Origin: Sphingomonas sp. LY54
Lineage (GTDB): Bacteria; Pseudomonadota; Alphaproteobacteria; Sphingomonadales; Sphingomonadaceae
Length of the DNA stretch: 64,000 nucleotides
Reading direction: 5' to 3'
Assembly (NCBI RefSeq): GCF_035594035.1
Contig: NZ_CP141588.1
Span: 930,001-994,000, forward strand
Position numbers and translations under genes: made by a program. Below are positions 57,070 to 64,000 of the stretch, piece by piece. The notes beneath the pieces are model-generated. The model was not told the origin of the DNA. It did no database searches and saw only the letters and a program-made list of their open reading frames with translations. Positions within the stretch are counted from its first letter, which is position 1. Every line of letters begins with the position of its first letter.

Positions 57070-57473
57070 AGCGGCACCACCGGGCCGGCGCTTTCGAGGT
57101 TCAGCGCGTAATTGCGCTCGCCATTATAGTCGCCGGAATAGTCTAGCCGGGTCACCAGGAACTTGCCCTGCATGCGCTCGCCGCTCTCGAAGCTCAGCTC
57201 ATAGTCGTCGACGATCCCGGCCAGCGCGTTCGACTTGAGACGGCTTTCGGCCGCCGATCCGCTGAAGATCCCGCTCCCCGAAACCGACACAGATCGAATG
57301 CCGGCGCCCGACAGCAATTCGCGCCACGCGCCCGAATCCTTCGAAGTGACGTTCACCGCTTCGCCGTTCACGGACATCTGCGTGGTCCGCATGCCCGCAA
57401 CGGTCGAAAAGACCGGCGGCTCGGCGCCGTTTCCGACCTTCAAGAGGAATGTGCTTCCCTTTTCCGCGCTCAT
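57066..57473 (-). CDS. Major tail tube protein, TP901-1 family (GTA gp9)
   Basis: A 135-residue protein: KGSTFLLKVGNGAEPPVFST, VNGEAVNVTSKDSGAWRELL, ISVSGSGIFSGSA-like strand (VSVSGSGIFSGSAAESRL) and RLDYSGDYNGERNYALNLES, the GTA tail tube signature. ATG 57473 is preceded by GGGAGAATG. Just upstream the operon is interrupted by an opposite-strand gene. Confidence 0.93.
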   Translation of the reverse strand: MSAEKGSTFLLKVGNGAEPPVFSTVAGMRTTQMSVNGEAVNVTSKDSGAWRELLSGAGIRSVSVSGSGIFSGSAAESRLKSNALAGIVDDYELSFESGERMQGKFLVTRLDYSGDYNGERNYALNLESAGPVVPL

Positions 57474-57516
57474 GTATCATTCTCCCTATAGTCAAGCTCA
57501 AGCACTGGAACTCGCC

Positions 57517-57852
57517 ATGATTTCTTATGCGCTTGTTGCGGCTCTGATGATTATGGGGCCGCTTTCCGGATCGACTTCAGCCTCCCGCAATGCTTATTCG
57601 CAGTGCATCAATGCGTTCATGAAGAAGAGCCTTGCCGACAAGCTCGACACCCAGGCCTTCGGCACGGCGGTTGCGAGCGCCTGTCAGGCCGAAGCCACCG
57701 CCTTCCGCAACGCCGTCGTCTCCAAGGCCACCACGGACGGGTTCAAAAAGGCCGAAGCCGAGCAGATGGGCAAGGACGAGGTCCTCGACTATCAGATCAA
57801 CGCGACCGAGATGTTCAGCGAATATAGCGAGAACAATACGACCCCGAGCTGA
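57517..57852 (+). CDS. Small secreted protein on the opposite strand inside the GTA cluster
   Basis: A 111-residue protein with a signal peptide (MISYALVAALMIMGPLSGST) and a helical mature part with two Cys (SQCINAFM, SACQAEAT), ending SEYSENNTTPS. It is divergent from gp9 (44 bases) and convergent with gp8 (17 bases). TATAGT at 57487-57492 could be its -10. Composition is less GC-rich at the start than the neighbours. No family recognised; not a known GTA part. Confidence 0.7.
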   Translation: MISYALVAALMIMGPLSGSTSASRNAYSQCINAFMKKSLADKLDTQAFGTAVASACQAEATAFRNAVVSKATTDGFKKAEAEQMGKDEVLDYQINATEMFSEYSENNTTPS

Positions 57853-57868
57853 TCGAGGCGCCAAGTCG

Positions 57869-58255
57869 TTAGGCGACTTCCATCACCCTGATGCGATGCT
57901 CGACGAGCAGCGCCCGGATGCCTTTCTGCTCAACGGTCCGCGAACGCAGGAACAGGGCTGACGCCACGCGCCAGCCGGGCAGGTCTCGTCCCAGCGTCTC
58001 CCCGGCCTGTTCGGCGGCCGCCCTCATGGCGGCCAGCCGTTCGCTCTGCCCGCCTGCGACCCGCACGACGATCGCGGTGCGAAGCTCGCGCCCCTGCCAG
58101 CTCTTGCTGCTCCAGTCTGCCGAGGCGGGCTCGCCCACTTCGATCCGCGGCAGCACCGGCGCGTCGGCGCCATAGACGGCCACCCCGTCCAGGACGGGCT
58201 CGCCTTGCAACGCCGCTACCAGCGCCGTCCGCACCGTCTGCGCAGCATCGCTCAT
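57869..58255 (-). CDS. DUF3168 tail terminator-like protein (GTA gp8)
   Basis: A 128-residue protein: VRTALVAALQGEPVLDGVAV, RIEVGEPASADWSSKSWQGR and LRSRTVEQKGIRALLVEHRI, the DUF3168 pattern. In GTAs gp8 closes the tail at the neck. Forty-three bases separate it from gp6, with no gp7 between. Confidence 0.9.
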   Translation of the reverse strand: MSDAAQTVRTALVAALQGEPVLDGVAVYGADAPVLPRIEVGEPASADWSSKSWQGRELRTAIVVRVAGGQSERLAAMRAAAEQAGETLGRDLPGWRVASALFLRSRTVEQKGIRALLVEHRIRVMEVA

Positions 58256-58298
58256 CGTCCACCTCGCTTCGCTTGCCGTCCGACGATCCGCGGTCGCT

Positions 58299-58838
58299 TC
58301 ACTGCAGCCGCAACCGCCGCCAGGGCCGCCATAAGGCGGTCACGGCCGCGGGCGGCCCCATGTCTCCTGCCTCGTCGCGATGGGCGTGCAGGTGGGCTGC
58401 GAGCCGCACCATTCCCTGACGCAGCGCGTCGGGCACCTGCGTCCATTCGGCCGCCATCCCAGCCTCGTAGCTGACCTGCACCCGCCGGATGTCGCCAGGC
58501 CCGGTAATCCGGATCCAGCCGTCCCCTTGCGCATCGATGTCGATGGCAAAGGCGTCGACGGGCAGCGCGACCGGTTCGCCGTCCGCGGGAAGCCCCTGGA
58601 TCGTCGAGATCGCCCGGACCGGCGTACGCCCCAACCGCTGCCACGCAGCGCTGGCCGGCAGGACTTCCTTCACCTCCCGGGCGATCGTGACCTGGCCGGT
58701 GAAGCGTTCGCACAGTTCGGCGCCGCTCCGCATCCAGCCGGCAATCAATCCGTCATCGGCTTCCCCGTCGACGCGCAAAAAGGCTTTGGCGTCGTCCGTC
58801 GCTTGCGGCGGCAAGACGATAGCATCGCTCCCGATCAT
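58299..58838 (-). CDS. Head-tail connector protein (GTA gp6)
   Basis: A 179-residue protein: ATDDAKAFLRVDGEADDGLI and GAELCERFTGQVTIAREVKE, the gp6/phiE125 gp8 connector fold; the second half (AIDIDAQGDGWIRITGPGDI; VRLAAHLHAHRDEAGDMGPP) matches the sphingomonad version. GGAAGGAGCAGCC precedes the ATG. Confidence 0.9.
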   Translation of the reverse strand: MIGSDAIVLPPQATDDAKAFLRVDGEADDGLIAGWMRSGAELCERFTGQVTIAREVKEVLPASAAWQRLGRTPVRAISTIQGLPADGEPVALPVDAFAIDIDAQGDGWIRITGPGDIRRVQVSYEAGMAAEWTQVPDALRQGMVRLAAHLHAHRDEAGDMGPPAAVTALWRPWRRLRLQ

Positions 58839-58898
58839 GGCTGCTCCTTCCCCCCGATGGTTGCGCCGCGCGGGCCAGGGGACAGTCCGCGCGGCGCC

Positions 58899-58920
58899 CT
58901 CCCCTTCCGAAGAAGGGGAG
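58899..58920 (-). promoter_or_regulatory. Intercistronic hairpin after the capsid gene
   Basis: Minus strand CTCCCCTTC-TTCG-GAAGGGGAG, nine pairs with a TTCG loop, in the 94-base gap between capsid and gp6. No T-tract, so more likely an mRNA-stabilising or processing hairpin that sets capsid output above the tail genes. Confidence 0.5.
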
Positions 58921-58932
58921 TGCCATTCTGTG

Positions 58933-60057
58933 TCAGGCGCTGAACTTCATCAGCTTGATCGCCTCGGAATTGGCCACCTGCCCGCCGACCCGCTTGGTCG
59001 CGTAGAAGTGGACGAACGGCTTGTGGCTGTAGGGGTCGCGCAGGATCTGGGTCTCGGTCCGCTCCGCGATCAGATAGCCCGCCTTGAAATGGCCGAAGGC
59101 GATCGACAGGCTGTCGGCCGCGATGTCGGGCATGTCCTCGGCTTCGACCACGGGATAGCCGAGCAGGGTGTTCGGCTGGCCCGTCGTCAGGCTCGGCTGC
59201 CAAAGGAACGCGCCGTCGCTCGTCTTGAACTTGCGGATCCGCGCGGCGGTCGCCGAATTCATCACGAACACCGCGCCCTGCCGGTAGGGCGGCCTCAGCG
59301 CCTGGACGAGGTCGATCAGCCGATCCTGCGGGCTCGAGGCCGCGAAAGCGCCGGCGGCGCCGCTGGTCACGAACTGCAGCGTCCCGAACGGCCGGACGGA
59401 ATCGCCCGCGGCCGAAACCGGCGCCTGCAGGAAACCCTTGGGCCGGTTGACCCCCGATCCGCCGACGAACGCAGCGCCCTCGGCGCGTGCGAATTCGGTC
59501 GCGATTTCATCGGCCAGCCAGCCTTCGACGTCGAACGCGGCATCGTCGAGCATGGCCTGCGTCGCCGCCGGGTTCGCATAAAGCTCGCCGAACGGCGGCG
59601 CGATTTCGCTAAAGCTCGGCGTGTCTGTCTCGATCCGCGCCGCATCCTCGGCGACCCAGCCGGACGGGATCCCGCCGGTGGTCACGAGCTTGCGATAGCC
59701 GGCCGAGCCGACCTTCACGACATTGGCGATCGCGCGGATCGGCGAGATCGCGGTCAGCGTGCGGTCGATGCGTGCGTCGATCTCCTCGGGCACGGCATAG
59801 CCGCCGGTGCTGTCGGACGTGCCGGCCAGCGCTTTCAACTCCACTCCCGCCTCGACGCCGCGCCGCAGATAATTCTCGACGAACGGCGAGCGTTCGGCCT
59901 GCGCGCCGCTCAAGGCCGGGCGCGATGCCGCCACCGCCTGCGCGTCGATGCGCGACTTGAGCTGCGCCATTTCCTCGCGCAGCTGGGCCACGTCCTCGTC
60001 CTGCCGCTCCAGCGCCTCGAACGAGGCCTCCAGCGGATCCGCCTTCACTTCCAACAT
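58933..60057 (-). CDS. HK97-family major capsid protein (GTA gp5)
   Basis: A 374-residue protein from ATG 60057. N-terminal coiled-coil delta region (ASFEALERQDEDVAQLREEM), protease-cleavage region before SPFVENYLRRGVEAG, then the HK97 fold: GGYAVPEEIDARID, SGWVAEDAARIETD, GGSGVNRPKGFL, FVMNSATAARIRKF and LLGYPVVEAEDMPDI. Forms the icosahedral shell. Confidence 0.95.
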   Translation of the reverse strand: MLEVKADPLEASFEALERQDEDVAQLREEMAQLKSRIDAQAVAASRPALSGAQAERSPFVENYLRRGVEAGVELKALAGTSDSTGGYAVPEEIDARIDRTLTAISPIRAIANVVKVGSAGYRKLVTTGGIPSGWVAEDAARIETDTPSFSEIAPPFGELYANPAATQAMLDDAAFDVEGWLADEIATEFARAEGAAFVGGSGVNRPKGFLQAPVSAAGDSVRPFGTLQFVTSGAAGAFAASSPQDRLIDLVQALRPPYRQGAVFVMNSATAARIRKFKTSDGAFLWQPSLTTGQPNTLLGYPVVEAEDMPDIAADSLSIAFGHFKAGYLIAERTETQILRDPYSHKPFVHFYATKRVGGQVANSEAIKLMKFSA

Positions 60058-60070
60058 GTCGTCTCTCCCG

Positions 60071-60475
60071 TCATTGATCGTCCACCGCATGCACGCGCGC
60101 CCGGGGCTGCATCGGAAAGGTCACCAAGCTGATCTCGACCAGGTCGACATCAAGCAGCTCGCGCATCCCGGATCCGCTCGCTTCGTCTTTCGCCTCGCGC
60201 ACCCGGTATCCGAAGCTCAGCCCGCCGAGCGCGCCGTCCCGGATCAGCGCCGCCGCCTCGTTGCCGGCCGCTCCGGAGGAAAGCCTCCCGATCACGCGGA
60301 GGCCCCTTCTGTCTTCGGCGAGATATTCGATGCGGCCGATGGGCCGGGCGCGTTCGTGCTGCCAGAGCAGCGGCACCGCTCCCGCCTTCACCGCGCGGGC
60401 GAAGGCTCCGGCGCGCACCACGTCTCCGCCGCGATCGGGCCGGTCGAAGATCGCGGCATAGCCGGCAAACCTCAC
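60071..60475 (-). CDS. Prohead protease (GTA gp4)
   Basis: A 134-residue HK97-type protease: RFAGYAAIFDRPDRGGDVV start, LLWQHERARPIGRIE with the catalytic His, GGLSFGYRV with the Ser, and DLVEISLVTFPMQPRA. GTG start 60475 overlaps the DUF6127 stop. Cleaves capsid delta domains during maturation. Confidence 0.93.
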   Translation of the reverse strand: MRFAGYAAIFDRPDRGGDVVRAGAFARAVKAGAVPLLWQHERARPIGRIEYLAEDRRGLRVIGRLSSGAAGNEAAALIRDGALGGLSFGYRVREAKDEASGSGMRELLDVDLVEISLVTFPMQPRARVHAVDDQ

Positions 60476-60783
60476 CGCACGAGCTCCGTCAGGCCGAGCT
60501 TCACCGCCATGCCGACCAGCAGCACCGCCAGCAGGGTGCGCATGGTCCAGTCGACCACTGCCTTCCACGCCGCTTTCTTGGCGTCGCGCCAGGCCTGGAG
60601 AAGCTGTCGCAGCTCGTCCATGTCGCGGCGAGCATCCTGGCCGGTGAGGCCGAGCGTCCCCAATGCGCGCTCCGCGCCTGTCTCGCTCGCTTCCTCGATC
60701 AGGGCGCGCAGGGTGACGAGGTCCGCGCCCTGCGCCTCGGCCTGGGCCATCAGCCGGGCCAGCATCGATGCCGAATCCGTCAT
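60472..60783 (-). CDS. DUF6127 small membrane-associated GTA protein
   Basis: A 103-residue protein, ATG overlapping the portal stop (TAATG). Helical N-terminus (SMLARLMAQAEAQGADLVTL; IEEASETGAERALGTLGL) and one C-terminal TM helix (TLLAVLLVGMAVKLGL). This position between portal and protease is constant in sphingomonad GTAs; role unknown. Confidence 0.85.
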   Translation of the reverse strand: MTDSASMLARLMAQAEAQGADLVTLRALIEEASETGAERALGTLGLTGQDARRDMDELRQLLQAWRDAKKAAWKAVVDWTMRTLLAVLLVGMAVKLGLTELVR

Positions 60784-61916
60784 TATGCGCCTTTCCCTTC
60801 GGCGAGCGGTTCGAAGCCGAGCATCTCGCGTTTCTCCTGTTCGGTGAGGAATTCGGCGGCCGAGACCTGCGCCCACAGACGCTCCCTGTCCTCGGCAAGC
60901 GCAGTGACCTGATCGATGTCGAGCGTCAGGCCCTCCCCCGGCCACCAAGCCGAAAGCGCGCCGGCGATCCCGCCCAGGATCTTCTCGGCGAGCGGCAGGA
61001 TCGTGAGCCGCCACAAGGCCCGGTTGGCTTCGCGGTAATTGGCGTAGGTCGCGTCGCCCGGCAGGCCGAGCAGCATCGGCGGCACGCCGAAGGCCAAGGC
61101 GATCTCCCGTGCCGCGGCGGCCTTAAGGCCGACGAAGTCCATGTCGGCGGGCGTGAGACTCATCGCCTGCCAGCGCAGGCCGCCCTCGAGCAGCATCGGC
61201 CGCCCGGCATTGGCCGCGCCCGCGAACCCCGCCTCCATCTCCGCCTTCAGCCGTTCATATTGGTCGGGCGAAAGGGGCATTCCCTTCTCGCCCGGATCGA
61301 ACAGCAAGGCCCCGGATGGCCGCGCGGCGTTGTCGAGCAGCGCCTTGTTCCAACGCGTGGCCGCATTGTGGATCGCCACCGCGCCCGCCGCGGCTCCCAG
61401 GCAGCCGAGCCCATAATGATCGTCGAGCGGGTGCATCGCTTTCAAATGCACGACCGACGGCCGGCCGAGCCCGTCGCGCGCCGCCATCCGGCTCTTCGCC
61501 TGCCCGGCTTTGTAGACATAGGCGAGCGGCCACCCTGCCGCATCGGCCTCGACGCTGACCCGCTCGGGCCGCAGCGGAAACAGCTCCGCCGGCACGCCGT
61601 CCGCGTCGAGCAGGATTTGGATGAAGGCATTGCCGTGCAGCAACAGCTGCGCCGCCACCGCTTCCAGCAATGAAGGCCGGACCAGGGACTCCATCTGCGC
61701 GCCGGCCACGGCCGCGCCGGAGGCATAAACGGGCGCGCCGCCGATGCCTTCCGCGACGAGCCGGACGGCGCGCTGCGCCACCGGATTGTGCAGATAGGCT
61801 TCGCGGACCTGCTGTTCGTAGCCCCGCGGCCAGGGCTCGCCGGCGAGCCCGCTCCATCCGCGCAGCAGAAAAGGCCGAGCGGCGACGCGCCCGGCCTTGC
61901 GGCCAAACCATTTCAT
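60783..61916 (-). CDS. Phage portal protein, HK97 family (GTA gp3)
   Basis: A 377-residue protein from ATG 61916, six bases after GGGAG. Markers: VAQRAVRLVAEGIGGAPVYA, HGNAFIQILLDADGVPAELF, HPLDDHYGLGCLGAAAGAVA, LTPADMDFVGLKAAAAREIA and FGVPPMLLGLPGDATYANYR, the classic portal core. Forms the 12-fold DNA channel. First gene of the cluster; no terminase frame upstream. Confidence 0.95.
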   Translation of the reverse strand: MKWFGRKAGRVAARPFLLRGWSGLAGEPWPRGYEQQVREAYLHNPVAQRAVRLVAEGIGGAPVYASGAAVAGAQMESLVRPSLLEAVAAQLLLHGNAFIQILLDADGVPAELFPLRPERVSVEADAAGWPLAYVYKAGQAKSRMAARDGLGRPSVVHLKAMHPLDDHYGLGCLGAAAGAVAIHNAATRWNKALLDNAARPSGALLFDPGEKGMPLSPDQYERLKAEMEAGFAGAANAGRPMLLEGGLRWQAMSLTPADMDFVGLKAAAAREIALAFGVPPMLLGLPGDATYANYREANRALWRLTILPLAEKILGGIAGALSAWWPGEGLTLDIDQVTALAEDRERLWAQVSAAEFLTEQEKREMLGFEPLAEGKGA

Positions 61917-62004
61917 CGATGTCTCCCGCTTGTCCGGACAGCGGCAGCAAAAAGGCCGCGACGGCTTCCCGTGCGGCCCTGCTACAATTCTCCAGCTTGG
62001 CTTA

Positions 62005-62034
62005 GTGGTACCATAACAGCGTGACGCTGTCAAC
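62005..62034 (-). promoter_or_regulatory. Probable promoter/operator of the GTA cluster
   Basis: Minus strand TTGACA (62032-62027) with TACCAC 17 bases further as a weak -10. The -35 overlaps a perfect palindrome ACAGCG-TGA-CGCTGT (62015-62029). About 90 bases before the portal start, in an AT-rich patch. Overlap of -35 and palindrome suggests repressor control. Confidence 0.45.
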
Positions 62035-62339
62035 ATCTTTTTACCGTTTTGGTTCTACAACGATGCAAGTTAAGTGCGAATGCGCCGAACGTTTCGCAAG
62101 TAGTATGAGTCGAATCACGCCTGTCCCAAAATTGGTCCGCAGTTGGCCGCGAGGCGACTTGTAGAGCTTCGAAAAATCGAGCAAGTCTTCGCCCAGTCGA
62201 GCAATTCCGCCAATTTGAAGGCGTTGACACATCGTAAAATTACTGTGAAAATCAAAACACTTAGGGCGGATTGCTCCGCGCCTCGATCCCGGGGGATCGT
62301 TCGGCGCGCTTCACGACATGGTGGCGGGAGGGGAATGGA
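62035..62339. other. AT-rich intergenic region upstream of the GTA cluster
   Basis: About 300 bases, clearly lower in GC than the rest. Frames here (62041-62232 minus, 62143-62412 plus) do not look protein-like. A plus-strand TTGACA near 62224 followed 17 bases later by GAAAAT could be the promoter of the gene at 62340. No terminase remnant recognised. Confidence 0.45.
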
Positions 62340-62873
62340 ATGGGTTTCCGTGACGGCTGTCTGCATGCCTTCCAGGCCCTGGCGGCGATGGCCGCCGGTG
62401 CGCTGCTGGTGAGCACACCCGCCCTCGCAACCACACCGCTCTTGATGTGGAAAGACGTGAAGCAAATCGCCGTCCATTGCCTGGTCGTCCCGGACCCTGC
62501 CATGCCGGCGACCCGCGCGCTCCAGTCCGCGCTCTGCGACCGTGTCTGCACCCTCGCTGCATCCGGCGCTCCCGCACCCGTCGACGTGGTGGGCTTTGCC
62601 GATCCGGCCTTGATCGCGCCCGGCACGGCGGTGATCCTGGTCCACGCTTCGGTCGAACCCGCCGGCCGCGACGAACGGCTCCTCGCCTTCAGCATCCGCC
62701 CGTTCCGCGTCTCGGCGGAACAGACCACGACCTTGTTCGGCGCGGCGCCCCGCGCCGCGAAGATTCCGGTTTCAGGCGTCGCCAGCGCGGCCCTGGATAA
62801 GGCGCTCGGCGCCGCATTGTCCGAAACCCTGCCATGGCTCGCACGGCCGGAGGGGCCACGGATCATTCGCTAG
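62340..62873 (+). CDS. Exported protein of unknown function
   Basis: A 177-residue protein from ATG 62340 with GGGAGGGG upstream. Signal peptide about 1-32 (ALAAMAAGALLVSTPALAT). The mature part has three Cys (VHCLVVPD, SALCDRVCTLA) and a beta-alpha pattern (AVILVHASVEPAGRDERLL). No family recognised. Two genes may form a unit with the metalloprotease 55 bases downstream. Confidence 0.75.
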   Translation: MGFRDGCLHAFQALAAMAAGALLVSTPALATTPLLMWKDVKQIAVHCLVVPDPAMPATRALQSALCDRVCTLAASGAPAPVDVVGFADPALIAPGTAVILVHASVEPAGRDERLLAFSIRPFRVSAEQTTTLFGAAPRAAKIPVSGVASAALDKALGAALSETLPWLARPEGPRIIR

Positions 62874-62928
62874 CTTCCATCAACCACCAGAGTTTTGAAG
62901 CAAAAACAGCCAAGGAGAGGCTTTGCCC

Positions 62929-64000
62929 ATGTCGACTGAAATCCTTCACAGCGCGGACACTCTCAACTGCGCCTGCGCGGCCTGCACCTCGTTTCGCGGC
63001 GTCGATCTTGACGTTCCCGCAGACGCGTCGCTCGATCCGCTGGCCGGCGGCACCGCCAACGGCAAGCCGATCTGGACGCCCGAGCAGATCGCCGCTTATC
63101 TGAACCGCACCGGCGGCCAATGGGGCGACGGCGTCAACGACATGATGCCGACCGGCGGCGACAAGAATGTCATCACCTTCGGCTTCCACGAGAACCAGCA
63201 GAGCCTGTTCGACAACGGCTATGTCTATGCGAGCGGGAACCAGCTGTTCGGCCTCGCCGAATATTTCCAGTTCGCCGCGTTCAACGCTGCGCAGCGCGAC
63301 GCGACCCGCGAGGCCTTCCAGTATTGGGACGACATCCTCGCGGTCTCGTTCCAGGAAACCGGCGCCTATGAGGGTGACATCAACTTCGGCAACCTGACCA
63401 ATTCGCCGAACACCCAGGCCTATTCGCGTATCCCCACCACCGGTCTCGCCACCACCCTTGGCGGCCAGGTCGCGGGCATCGCCGGCGACGTCTGGGTATC
63501 GGTCCACCAAGTCTCGAACTTCCAGTTCGACGAGGGCCTGTACGGCATGAACACGCTGGTCCACGAGATCGGCCACAGCCTCGGCCTCTCGCACCCGGGC
63601 GGCTATAACTTCGGCCCCGGCTTCGCGGTCACCTACGGCAACGGCGCCGAATACGCCCAGGACGCGCGCAACTACTCGATCATGTCCTACTGGAACCCGC
63701 GCGACATGGGTTCGACCGCCAGCGGCGTCCCGACCCGCGACTTCGACTGGAGCCTCATGTCGATCGCTTACGGCTCGACGCCGATGGTGCACGACATCCT
63801 CGCCGCGCAGAACATGTACGGCGCGGACATGACGACCCGCACCGGCGACACGGTCTACGGCTTCAATTCGAACGCTGGCCGCGACGCCTTCGATTTCGAG
63901 AAGACGCCGTGGCCGACGATGGCGATCTGGGATGCGGCCGGTAACGACACGCTCGACGCGTCGGGCTTCAACGTCACCCAGGTGATCGACCTCACCCCGG
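62929..64000 (+). CDS. Serralysin-type (M10B) zinc metalloprotease, 3' part outside the window
   Basis: The visible 357 residues start at ATG 62929 (GGAGAGG upstream). No Sec signal. WTPEQIAAYLNRTGGQWGDG is the substrate-strand region; VHEIGHSLGLSHPGG the zinc site (three His, Glu); YSIMSYW the Met-turn; then DILAAQNMYGADMTTRTGDT and YGFNSNAGRDAFDF, leading into the Peptidase_M10_C and RTX Ca-binding region (AGNDTLDASGF). Family members leave by a type I system using a C-terminal signal, beyond the window here. No T1SS genes in view. Confidence 0.93.
   Translation, partial: MSTEILHSADTLNCACAACTSFRGVDLDVPADASLDPLAGGTANGKPIWTPEQIAAYLNRTGGQWGDGVNDMMPTGGDKNVITFGFHENQQSLFDNGYVYASGNQLFGLAEYFQFAAFNAAQRDATREAFQYWDDILAVSFQETGAYEGDINFGNLTNSPNTQAYSRIPTTGLATTLGGQVAGIAGDVWVSVHQVSNFQFDEGLYGMNTLVHEIGHSLGLSHPGGYNFGPGFAVTYGNGAEYAQDARNYSIMSYWNPRDMGSTASGVPTRDFDWSLMSIAYGSTPMVHDILAAQNMYGADMTTRTGDTVYGFNSNAGRDAFDFEKTPWPTMAIWDAAGNDTLDASGFNVTQVIDLTP

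Larger units (their letters stand above)
49996..61916 (-). mobile_element. Gene transfer agent (GTA) structural cluster, apparently degraded
   Basis: Minus-strand run of phage-like genes in the order of the Rhodobacter capsulatus GTA: portal (gp3), DUF6127, protease (gp4), capsid (gp5), connector (gp6), gp8, gp9, gp10, gp10.1, gp11, distal tail (gp12), gp13, gp14, gp15, plus DUF2793. Absent from this locus: terminase (gp2) next to the portal and the gp7 stopper. Two tail genes are broken and one foreign-strand gene splits the run. No integrase, lysis or replication genes, so it is not a normal prophage. Confidence 0.85.

Noticed and set aside
62041..62232. Minus-strand 63-codon frame upstream of the portal gene
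   Set aside because: AT-rich region with random residue pattern; does not resemble a terminase or small terminase end.

Overview
The window looks like a chromosomal segment of a high-GC alphaproteobacterium of the order Sphingomonadales (Sphingomonas/Sphingosinicella type). The indicators are CpdR, a TrcR/DUF1013 cell-cycle regulator, DUF1192, DUF6481, SapC, a sphingomonad-type gene transfer agent (GTA) tail cluster, and GGAAC-N16-CGTT (EcfG general stress) promoters. No rRNA, IS element or CRISPR array is visible. One tRNA (Val, GAC) is present.

Layout. 1-8300: a histone-deacetylase-fold amidohydrolase (cut by the window edge), small secreted proteins, an S9 peptidase, a META-like lipoprotein, a lone cytochrome c oxidase subunit I gene, a GNAT enzyme and a DUF1206 membrane protein behind an EcfG-type promoter. 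8300-13250: a gene-poor stretch, an AI-2E family permease, a PAS-only protein behind a second EcfG-type promoter, DUF6481, an alpha/beta hydrolase and a single-domain response regulator. 13550-18371: a compact two-partner secretion operon of three genes: TpsB transporter, TpsA exoprotein, and a YkuD/L,D-transpeptidase-like protein coupled to TpsA by a TTGA start/stop overlap. 18560-24725: a LOV-like PAS histidine kinase without the photoactive cysteine, tRNA-Val, cpdR, an N-formylglutamate amidohydrolase, a suhB-like sRNA candidate, cytochrome b561, SapC and an FAD-linked oxidase.

24800-39300: a DEAD-box helicase, DUF1289 and GFA proteins; a subtilase with a separate I9-like inhibitor gene; then a long minus-strand housekeeping block (trcR, metallo-hydrolase, acyl-CoA ligase, xseB, ispA, coaD, cyclophilin, queA, GNAT, tgt). 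queA and tgt act together in queuosine synthesis. 39400-49800: clpA, glutathione transferase, dienelactone hydrolase, Bax-inhibitor-like protein, thpR, fructosamine kinase/LMW phosphatase pair, MFS transporter, Cu-Zn SOD lipoprotein and an OmpA-type porin.

49996-61916 (minus) is a GTA structural cluster running portal, DUF6127, protease, capsid, connector, tail terminator, tail tube, chaperones, tape measure, distal tail, hub, NlpC/P60 peptidase, megatron and DUF2793. It appears to be decaying. The TIM-barrel/DUF2460 tail gene has a frame switch that looks like a microhomology deletion. The gp15-like gene carries an in-frame TGA and a later frameshift. No terminase lies beside the portal and no gp7-type stopper is seen. 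An opposite-strand secreted-protein gene splits the cluster. The window ends in a secreted hypothetical protein and a serralysin-type zinc protease that runs off the edge.
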